A DNA stretch of 64,000 nt from positions 39,871 to 103,870 of the forward strand of contig JAVVSK010000006.1 in assembly GCA_036654235.1 (NCBI GenBank), read 5' to 3'. Numbering within the stretch: position 1 is the first letter of the stretch; every line of letters begins with the position of its first letter. The translations under genes and the position numbers were made by a program. This stretch comes from JAVVSK01 sp036654235 (GTDB lineage: Bacteria; Bacillota; Clostridia; Christensenellales; CAG-138). The notes under the pieces are model-generated. The model was not told the origin of the DNA, made no database searches, and saw only the letters and a list, made by a program, of their open reading frames with translations. Positions 9,828 through 16,810 of this stretch are shown in pieces.

Positions 9828-9926
9828 CATTTAAAGTATTGACGTGGAATTAACGATAAATGTATGTTATAATTTTAAAAAGTGAAAGAACTTTAAAGTT
9901 AAAAAATTTATAAGGAAGTAATGTTA

Positions 9927-10376
9927 ATGGAAAATTATCAGAATAATAATCAGAATAACAATCAGAATAATAATCCGTATAATAATCAATATCAGCAGCC
10001 TTCTTCGGAAGAAAATAGCGCGAAATCCCTAGCCATAGTATCAATGGTTCTTGGCATATTGGCTTTGGTTTTCGTTTGGTTCGGGTATAGCGCAATAATC
10101 TCCTTAGCCTGCGCGATAGTTGGAATCGTTTTATCCGTTCAGTCAGATAAAACATACGAAGCTTTGGGTATGCGAAAGAACGGAATGGCTACCGCGGGGC
10201 GCGTATGCTCAATTATTTCTCTTGTATTGGCGTTCGTTATGGTTTTCTTGCTTATTACCGGGCTTAGCATTTTTACTAAGGTATTTTACGATATGTCCAG
10301 CGTATTTCCGAACATATCCGACCCATTTCCGAGCATGACTCCAGCGCTTTTTGACTTATTCCCGAATATGCCCTGA
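9927..10376 (+). CDS. DUF4190-like small membrane protein with Asn/Gln-rich head
   Basis: This 149-residue protein has a low-complexity QNNN-repeat head (residues 1-22), two hydrophobic helices (about 34-66 and 89-117) and a Phe/Pro/Met-rich tail. I prefer the ATG at 9927 over the one at 9921, because AAGGAAG is then 8 bases away and the N-terminus aligns with the paralogue. A weak promoter-like pair (TTGACG at 9839, TATGTT at 9863) lies upstream. Function is unknown. Confidence 0.7.
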   Translation: MENYQNNNQNNNQNNNPYNNQYQQPSSEENSAKSLAIVSMVLGILALVFVWFGYSAIISLACAIVGIVLSVQSDKTYEALGMRKNGMATAGRVCSIISLVLAFVMVFLLITGLSIFTKVFYDMSSVFPNISDPFPSMTPALFDLFPNMP

Positions 10377-10396
10377 TTTTTAGAACTGAATTTTTT

Positions 10397-10430
10397 AGGC
10401 AAGCGATAAATTTATGCGCTTGCCTTTTTT
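10397..10430 (+). terminator. Rho-independent terminator
   Basis: AGGCAAGCG (10397-10405) pairs with CGCTTGCCT (10417-10425), followed by a run of T. It ends the second DUF4190-like gene. Confidence 0.92.
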
Positions 10431-10517
10431 AAAAGGCAATATATGTGGGACATCTGCTTTTTTATCTTAACACTAGAATAAATAGTTATACTTATAACGG
10501 TTTTTTAATCATCAGGT

Positions 10518-10546
10518 TTGTAAAAACGCGAAAAATTGTTTACAAT
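10518..10546 (+). promoter_or_regulatory. Predicted mutS2 promoter
   Basis: TTGTAA (10518-10523) and TACAAT (10541-10546) are separated by 17 bases. The mutS2 ATG is 35 bases downstream. Confidence 0.6.
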
Positions 10547-10580
10547 GGAGAAAACTAAAACGTAGCCTAAGGAGCAATAT

Positions 10581-12935
10581 ATGCAGGAAAGAGTTTTAAA
10601 AACGCTTGAATACGATAAAATCATAAAAGAGTTAAAAAAGCGCGCCAACTGTTGCGTGAGTCGCGAAATTTGCGATGAACTGACCCCTATTGAAAGCTAC
10701 GAGGAGGTCAACCTTGCTTTAAATTTAACGAGTGAAGCCGAATCGTGTTTCATTCGCTCCGGGGCTTCGCCCGTTGATGATTTTCAGGACGTTCGCGAGC
10801 TTTTAAAGCGCATTCACGCGATCTTATTTCTTCCATGTAGGGATCTTTTATCTATAGCTCAATGTATGAAGGCGGCGCGTCTTACACGAAGCTTTCTTGA
10901 TAAACCGACGACGGGCGGAATGCTCTTATCTATGGCGCATAGACTCTCTACTTTTGAATACGTTGAGGAGGAAATTAACCGCTGTATACTGAACGAAGAT
11001 GAGCTGTTCGACGGCGCATCTCCGGCGCTTGCACGGATAAGAAAACAGATGCGCTTGGCAAACGAAAAGGTGCGCGAGAAGTTAAACTCGATGATCCGTT
11101 CGTCAACATATCAAAAATATCTGCAGGATCCGATAATAACGATGCGCAATGGTAGGTTTGTTATCCCCGTTAAACAAGAGTATCGCCAATATATCCCTGG
11201 ACTTATTCACGATCAATCGGGGAGCGGGGCAACTCTTTTTATTGAGCCGACGATGGCCGTTGACCTCGGAAACGAATATAAACGCTTAATGTCCGAAGAA
11301 TCTGTCGAGATAGAGCGTATTTTATCGGAACTTACGGCTTTTATTGCGCCCTGCGCAAACGATCTTTACAACGATATAGAGATAATGGGCTCTATTGATC
11401 TTGCGTTTGCGAAAGCAAAGCTTGCCCGCGAGATGAACGCGATTAAGCCCACTCTAAATAAAAACGGAATGATTAAAATAATTAAGGGACGGCATCCGCT
11501 AATATCGCCTTCAACCGTCGTTCCGATAGACGTTTGGCTGGGAGAGGACTTTAAAACCCTAATAATAACCGGACCTAATACCGGCGGTAAAACAGTTACG
11601 TTGAAGACAGTCGGATTATTTACGCTCATGGCGCAAACCGGTCTTTTTATCCCCGCCGGAGAGGGAACTTCGCTCTCTATGTATGAAAAAGTATATGCCG
11701 ATATTGGAGATGAACAGTCCATTGAGCAGAGTCTCTCGACCTTCTCTTCACATATGACAAATATCGTTGGAATATTAAACAGCGCTGATAAAAACGCTCT
11801 TGTTCTTTTGGACGAATTAGGCGCGGGAACCGACCCTATTGAAGGTGCGGCTCTCGCTATGAGCATCCTGGAAAATCTTCATGCGCGGCGGTCAACCGTT
11901 TTAGCGACAACGCATTACAGCGAGATAAAGGCGTTTGCGTTGACACATAGCGGAATGGAAAACGCATCCATGGAGTTTGATATAGATAAGCTTCGTCCGA
12001 CATACCGCCTATTTATCGGCATACCGGGGAAGTCGAACGCATTTGAGATTTCAAGAAGGCTTGGACTTGACGATTCTACGATTGAACAGGCGAAAAAATT
12101 CATTAAAAAAGAAGACGTGAGCTTTGAGGATATAATTTCGGGCGCGGAATCTCAAAAGAGAATAGCCGAGAAGGAACGCGAGTTGGCTGAGCAGGCACGG
12201 CGCGAGCTATATAAGCTGCGCGAAGATGCGGAGAGGGAACTAAAAAAGCTTGACGATGAACGTGACAGATTAAAAAACAAGGCGCGTGAGGATGCTAAAA
12301 AGATAGTTCTCGACGCGAAGCGCGAGGTTGAGGGCATAATAAGGGCGCTGCGCGATGTAAAAAATATCGACAGGAGTGTACTTGATCGCGCGATTCAATC
12401 TTCGAGGGATAATCTAAGAAATCTCGAAAACGAGCTTTACGATAATAAGCCGATAGAAAAGGTAGACGAAGGTGTCGTTCCGACTACGCTTATTCCCGGT
12501 CAAACCGTTAAAATAGTTAGCATAGATCAAAAGGCGACGGTATTGACGGTGCCAAATAAAGGTGAAGTTCAGGTTCAGGTGGGTATAATAAAGATGAATG
12601 CAAAGTTAAAGGATCTAAGAATCGTCGAAGAAAAGGCGCGCGATAGTTCAGGAGCGAATAAGGTAAGCCTTGATAAAACTAAAACTATAGGTCTTGAACT
12701 TGATATTCGCGGGAAACTCGTTGACGAGGCTATTCCGGAGGTGGATAGATATATAATGGATGCGTTTTTGAACGGGCTAACGGAGATCAGTATAATTCAT
12801 GGGAAGGGGACTGGGGCACTTAGAGCAGGAATACATGACTTTTTGCGCTCACATTCTCGAGTAAAGAGCTTTCGTCTCGGAGCATATGGCGAAGGCGACG
12901 CGGGTGTTACCGTTATTACCTTAAAAAAAGATTAA
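10581..12935 (+). CDS. mutS2: Endonuclease MutS2
   Basis: The protein has 784 residues. The MutS-type ATPase shows Walker A GPNTGGKT near residue 332 and Walker B LLDELGAGTDP near 409. A long charged helical segment (about 510-620) precedes a C-terminal Smr nuclease domain from about 704, with LDIRG and the HGKGTGALR signature. MutS2 suppresses homologous recombination and, in Bacillus, also acts on collided ribosomes. It lacks the mismatch-recognition domain of MutS. It appears to be a single-gene unit between the promoter at 10518 and a hairpin near 13003. Confidence 0.96.
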   Translation: MQERVLKTLEYDKIIKELKKRANCCVSREICDELTPIESYEEVNLALNLTSEAESCFIRSGASPVDDFQDVRELLKRIHAILFLPCRDLLSIAQCMKAARLTRSFLDKPTTGGMLLSMAHRLSTFEYVEEEINRCILNEDELFDGASPALARIRKQMRLANEKVREKLNSMIRSSTYQKYLQDPIITMRNGRFVIPVKQEYRQYIPGLIHDQSGSGATLFIEPTMAVDLGNEYKRLMSEESVEIERILSELTAFIAPCANDLYNDIEIMGSIDLAFAKAKLAREMNAIKPTLNKNGMIKIIKGRHPLISPSTVVPIDVWLGEDFKTLIITGPNTGGKTVTLKTVGLFTLMAQTGLFIPAGEGTSLSMYEKVYADIGDEQSIEQSLSTFSSHMTNIVGILNSADKNALVLLDELGAGTDPIEGAALAMSILENLHARRSTVLATTHYSEIKAFALTHSGMENASMEFDIDKLRPTYRLFIGIPGKSNAFEISRRLGLDDSTIEQAKKFIKKEDVSFEDIISGAESQKRIAEKERELAEQARRELYKLREDAERELKKLDDERDRLKNKAREDAKKIVLDAKREVEGIIRALRDVKNIDRSVLDRAIQSSRDNLRNLENELYDNKPIEKVDEGVVPTTLIPGQTVKIVSIDQKATVLTVPNKGEVQVQVGIIKMNAKLKDLRIVEEKARDSSGANKVSLDKTKTIGLELDIRGKLVDEAIPEVDRYIMDAFLNGLTEISIIHGKGTGALRAGIHDFLRSHSRVKSFRLGAYGEGDAGVTVITLKKD

Positions 12936-13002
12936 AAAACGGACAATTGGTTTTATACTTTTCATTAATTCTTTTTTCCTTTTAAGCGGAAGATAACGCT
13001 TG

Positions 13003-13071
13003 GAGTCTATCCTAAAAAATAAATATCACGGATTATTGTCGATATTTAGCATGGGATAGGCTCTAATTTTT
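13003..13071 (+). terminator. Nested inverted repeat, possible mutS2 terminator
   Basis: GAGTCTATCC (13003-13012) pairs with GGATAGGCTC (13054-13063) with one G-U pair. Inside it AAATATC (13021-13027) pairs with GATATTT (13041-13047). TAATTTTT follows the outer arm. The rest of the 293-base gap (12936-13228) holds no gene I can support, and only a small ACCA/TGGT dyad at 13174-13184 stands out before the next gene. Confidence 0.45.
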
Positions 13072-13228
13072 GTCATATACAAAAAATGTTCATATAGAGA
13101 CGGACGCTAAGTTCGCCCAACAGTTCAAATTTAAATCACAATATATTTTAATGCAAACACTGGACAAATCACAACCAAAGTGGTAGGATATTGCCGAAGT
13201 AAAATAGTATGGATTTTTGGGGGAACGT

Positions 13229-14878
13229 ATGAAGCTTTCTACGAAGGGAAGATATGGCTTAAAGGCCATGGTGGATCTTGCGGTTAACTATGGGAATGGT
13301 CTATTAAGTATTTCTTCGCTTGCGCATTCTCAGGGGATAAGCGAGGCGTATTTAGAAAGAATTTTAACTAAGCTTCGCGTAGGCGGCTTTATCGTTTCAT
13401 CGCGCGGTTCTTTGGGAGGCTATGAGCTTAAGCTTGCTCCAAAAGACGTTAGTGTCGGTGGCATTTTAAAGTGTCTTGAGGGAAGTACTACCCTCGTAGA
13501 CTGCGTAAGTAAGAGCGAAAAGCGATACTGTGAAAACGCTTGCAGCTGTTCTGCGCGACCATTATGGCTTAAGCTTCAAAATCGCATAGACGAAGTACTC
13601 GAAACTACGACGCTTCGCGATATGGCGGATGATTATATAACACAAACAGAAAGGATAAAAAGTGACTATATGAAAAAAATCTACCTTGATAACGCGGCGA
13701 CTACTGCGCCCAGTAGGGCGGTCATAGACGCTATAATGCCCTATCTTACGGATTATTATGGGAACCCGTCAAGTGTACATAAGTTTGGAATGGAAGCGAA
13801 GCGCGGGTTGGACAAGGCTAGGGAGAGCGTTGCTAAGGCGCTTTCTTCGAATACCGACGAAATTATTTTTACCGGCGGCGGGACAGAGGCTGATAATATG
13901 GCAATATTCGGAGTTGCAAAACAATATTCTAAAAAAGGCAAGCATATAATAACGACCGCGGTAGAGCATCATGCGGTTCTACATTCATGCGCCGAGCTTG
14001 AAAAACAAGGATTTAAGGTTACCTATCTTCCGGTAGATGAATTCGGTCTTGTAACTGCTTTAGATGTTGAAAATGCGATAACCGACGAAACAATATTAGT
14101 GACAATAATGTTTGCAAATAACGAGGTTGGCTCAATATTTCCGATAGAAGAGATAGGCTCTGTTTGCAAAAAACACGGGGTAATATTCCATACCGACGCG
14201 GTTCAGGCGGTGGGTCACTTAAAAATCGACGTTAACGCAATGAATATAGACCTGCTTTCAATGTCGGCGCATAAGTTTCATGGGCTTAAAGGCGTAGGTG
14301 CGCTTTACGTTAAAAAGGGAATCATAGTACCTCCGTTTATCGTCGGAGGGGCGCAGGAGCGAAGAAAGCGCGCCGGAACGGAGAATGTTCCCGGAATAGT
14401 TGCCCTTGGAGTTGCTTTAACGGAAGCGGTATCAAATATCGAAGAAAAAGCGGCGCGTATTTCAAGGCTTCGCGATAGGCTTATAGACGGAATATTTAAA
14501 AATATAAATGATGTTAAGCTAAACGGTCATCCGACGATGAGGCTACCCGGAAACGCTAACGTAAGTATAAAGTACATTGAGGGTGAATCGATATTGCTTA
14601 TGCTCGACCTAAAGGGAATTGCGGCTTCCAGCGGCTCAGCCTGTACTTCGGGATCGCTCGACCCTTCTCATGTTTTACTCGCTATGGGGCTGAATCACGA
14701 GACGGCGCATGGTTCGGTTCGCTTGACCCTATCCGACGAAACGACCGTGGAAGATATAGACTATACTGTGCAGGTGCTTAAAGAGACAGCGGAGCGGCTT
14801 CGCGCGATGTCTCCATTATATAAACCTACAGAACAAAAATGCAATCTGGGAATAAATTGTGCTTGCGATAAAGAATGA
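13229..14878 (+). CDS. IscR/Rrf2-type regulator joined in frame to IscS/NifS cysteine desulfurase
   Basis: One open frame of 549 residues holds two complete proteins. Residues 1-147 are an Rrf2-family regulator: an N-terminal winged helix starting MKLSTKGRYGLKAM, then C92, C101 and C105 spaced like IscR Fe-S ligands. Residues 148-549 are a group II-like cysteine desulfurase that supplies sulfur for Fe-S clusters: PLP lysine K349 in SAHKFHG, catalytic C472 in SGSACTSG, and a Cys-rich tail. These are normally separate adjacent genes. At the joint an A5 run (13657-13661) precedes TGAC; one extra A would give a TGA stop at 13663-13665 and leave the ATG at 13670 as the iscS start. A true fusion, a recent one-base deletion and a sequence error are therefore all possible. 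iscU follows 15 bases later. The start at 13229 has GGGGGA upstream. Confidence 0.85.
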   Translation: MKLSTKGRYGLKAMVDLAVNYGNGLLSISSLAHSQGISEAYLERILTKLRVGGFIVSSRGSLGGYELKLAPKDVSVGGILKCLEGSTTLVDCVSKSEKRYCENACSCSARPLWLKLQNRIDEVLETTTLRDMADDYITQTERIKSDYMKKIYLDNAATTAPSRAVIDAIMPYLTDYYGNPSSVHKFGMEAKRGLDKARESVAKALSSNTDEIIFTGGGTEADNMAIFGVAKQYSKKGKHIITTAVEHHAVLHSCAELEKQGFKVTYLPVDEFGLVTALDVENAITDETILVTIMFANNEVGSIFPIEEIGSVCKKHGVIFHTDAVQAVGHLKIDVNAMNIDLLSMSAHKFHGLKGVGALYVKKGIIVPPFIVGGAQERRKRAGTENVPGIVALGVALTEAVSNIEEKAARISRLRDRLIDGIFKNINDVKLNGHPTMRLPGNANVSIKYIEGESILLMLDLKGIAASSGSACTSGSLDPSHVLLAMGLNHETAHGSVRLTLSDETTVEDIDYTVQVLKETAERLRAMSPLYKPTEQKCNLGINCACDKE

Positions 14879-14893
14879 AGGGGAGGTAATAAA

Positions 14894-15280
14894 ATGTACA
14901 CGGATAAAGTTTTAGATCATTTTCAAAATCCGCGCAATATGGGCGAGGTTAAAGATGCAAACGGAATAGGCATGGTCGGCAACGCGAAATGCGGGGATAT
15001 AATGCAGATGTTTATAAAAGTAAACGATGATGGGATAATTGAGGACTGCGGTTTTAAAACTTTCGGTTGTGGAGCCGCAGTTGCAACCTCGTCTATGGCT
15101 ACGGAACTTATTAAAGGCAAGAGCGTCGAGGATGCCGAAAAGCTAACGAATCAGGTCGTAGTTGAAGCTCTCGAAGGTCTTCCTCCGCAAAAGATACATT
15201 GCTCCGTTTTAGCTGAGGAAGCTATAAAACTTGCTGTTGAGGACTATCGGAGTAAACTGAAAAATAAAACAAATGAATAA
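14894..15280 (+). CDS. iscU: Fe-S cluster scaffold IscU/NifU-like
   Basis: This 128-residue scaffold receives sulfur from the desulfurase upstream and builds [2Fe-2S] clusters. The three cluster cysteines are visible as C33 (KCGD, with D35), C59 (FGCGAA) and C103 (KIHCS). It starts with MYTDKVLDHFQNPRN, typical of the NifU N-terminal-domain family, and has a strong GGGAGG site. It forms an operon with the IscR-IscS frame and is closed by a terminator. Confidence 0.96.
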   Translation: MYTDKVLDHFQNPRNMGEVKDANGIGMVGNAKCGDIMQMFIKVNDDGIIEDCGFKTFGCGAAVATSSMATELIKGKSVEDAEKLTNQVVVEALEGLPPQKIHCSVLAEEAIKLAVEDYRSKLKNKTNE

Positions 15281-15283
15281 TAT

Positions 15284-15357
15284 AAAGCGCCGATAGATTT
15301 TATCATAATCCTGGTTTTGATGATTATTGCTAATTTCAAGCGGCGCTTTACTTTTTT
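15284..15357 (+). terminator. Terminator of the isc operon
   Basis: AAAGCGCCG (15284-15292) pairs with CGGCGCTTT (15341-15349), with an inner ATAATC/GATTAT stem in the loop, followed by ACTTTTTT. Confidence 0.8.
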
Positions 15358-15478
15358 ATTTTTCTCCCAATTTTTTACGCATTGCTTTCCTTTTGACTTT
15401 TTCACCCCCCTTATACGCTATCTGTCATAGATAAAGCTTTTTTAACATAAACATTACCAAAACAAAGCGGAGGTTTAT

Positions 15479-15868
15479 ATGAGAAGCAAGGTGAAAAAGC
15501 AAAGCGCCGTGTTTATCGTCATTAAGGCAGCGCTCATAGCGTCAATAGTAAGTATCGTTCTTATCGTACTCTTTGCGGTACTGCTTTATAACGGAATTTT
15601 AAACGAGGGAAGCATATCTGTCGTCAATACGATAATTAAGGTGTTGGGGGCGGCTCTAGCGGCGTTTTTAACGGTGCGTAAGGTAGAGGAAAAGCGTTTT
15701 ATTATGGGTGCTATTTCGGGTATTTCATACACGGTTCTCGCATTTTTGGTCTTTTCCCTAATGTCCACAAAGTTTTCGATATCCTTAGGTTTGCTTTCGG
15801 ATCTTGGTATGGGACTTTTAGCGGGAATGCTGACGGGACTTTTATATCAAACATTAAAAAGGACTTGA
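15479..15868 (+). CDS. TIGR04086/DUF3792-type membrane protein
   Basis: This 129-residue integral membrane protein has four predicted hydrophobic segments, at about 10-35, 45-65, 74-94 and 100-122. The pattern matches the YrzE-like DUF3792 (TIGR04086) family common in Firmicutes. The family's function is unknown. The glycosylase gene begins one base after its stop, so the two are probably cotranscribed. The ribosome-binding site is GCGGAGG. Confidence 0.75.
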   Translation: MRSKVKKQSAVFIVIKAALIASIVSIVLIVLFAVLLYNGILNEGSISVVNTIIKVLGAALAAFLTVRKVEEKRFIMGAISGISYTVLAFLVFSLMSTKFSISLGLLSDLGMGLLAGMLTGLLYQTLKRT

Positions 15869-15869
15869 T

Positions 15870-16724
15870 ATGTTATTTGATTTAACGAATGATATTCTTT
15901 CAATTTCGGATATGAGCGAATTCAACCTCGAACGTTCGGCAAATTGCGGACAGGCGTTTCGCTTTAACGTTTTCGAGGATGGCTATGAGGCGGTAATTCT
16001 GGGAAGACGCTTTGTTTTCAGGAAAAAAGGAGATATTCTTATGATTTCAAACTGCAAACAGGGAGATGCCGCCTTTTTCTCTCATTATCTCGACTTGGAT
16101 ACAGATTATAAAAAAATAGAATTGTGGATAGAAAAAGACCCCGTGCTTTCTCCCTGTCTACCCTATGCGCGCGGAATCAGGGTTTTTAATCAAGAACCCT
16201 TTGAAACGCTTATTTCGTTTATAATATCCGCAAATAGCAATATCGGAAAAATAAAGCGCACAATTGAAAAACTTTCCGCAATGTTGGGTGCTGAGATAGC
16301 TACGGGTTACTTCGCTTTTCCGACAGCGGAAGCTATAGCGGAGAGTGACGAAGCTAAATTGAGCGCTATCGGCGCTGGCTATAGAGTACCTTATATAATA
16401 AAGACGGCGCGCGCTATTGTTTCCGGATTTTCTCTCGAAACGATACGCGATATCCCAACGGATCAGGCGAGAAAACAGCTTTGTACGCTTATGGGTGTAG
16501 GACCGAAGGTTGCTGACTGTGTATTGTTATTTTCCCTTTCGCATAGAAACGCGTTTCCGATGGATGTTTGGATGAAGCGCGCTGTGCGTGCGCTTTATTT
16601 TAAAGGCACGGACGAGCCTGATAAAAAATCGCTTGAAGAAGTTATAACGTCGTTAGGTGACGAAGCGGGAATAATTCAGCAATATATATTCCACTATGCA
16701 CGCGAAAATAAGATAGGGGCATAG
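15870..16724 (+). CDS. ogg: 8-oxoguanine DNA glycosylase/AP lyase (OGG1 type)
   Basis: The 284-residue protein has the OGG N-terminal beta-rich domain with SANCGQAFRF near residue 25, then the helix-hairpin-helix GPD domain. K213 in GVGPKVADC and D232 in PMDVWMKR are 19 residues apart, the same spacing as the catalytic Lys and Asp of human OGG1. It removes oxidised guanine and nicks the abasic site. Similar two-domain enzymes are widespread in Clostridia. Confidence 0.93.
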   Translation: MLFDLTNDILSISDMSEFNLERSANCGQAFRFNVFEDGYEAVILGRRFVFRKKGDILMISNCKQGDAAFFSHYLDLDTDYKKIELWIEKDPVLSPCLPYARGIRVFNQEPFETLISFIISANSNIGKIKRTIEKLSAMLGAEIATGYFAFPTAEAIAESDEAKLSAIGAGYRVPYIIKTARAIVSGFSLETIRDIPTDQARKQLCTLMGVGPKVADCVLLFSLSHRNAFPMDVWMKRAVRALYFKGTDEPDKKSLEEVITSLGDEAGIIQQYIFHYARENKIGA

Positions 16725-16748
16725 AAACATTATACCAGTAAAATAAAA

Positions 16749-16780
16749 AAATCCGACCGAATTTGTTTTCGGTCGGATTT
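16749..16780. terminator. Bidirectional terminator between convergent genes
   Basis: AAATCCGACCGAA (16749-16761) pairs perfectly with TTCGGTCGGATTT (16768-16780). There are T-runs on both strands, so it can serve the glycosylase gene (plus) and the dockerin gene (minus). Confidence 0.93.
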
Positions 16781-16810
16781 TCTATTATTCGGTTTAGGTC
16801 AAAATTAAAT

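Noticed and set aside
11366..11866. 166-codon minus-strand frame
   Set aside because: It is antisense to the ATPase core of mutS2 and shows no recognisable motif.
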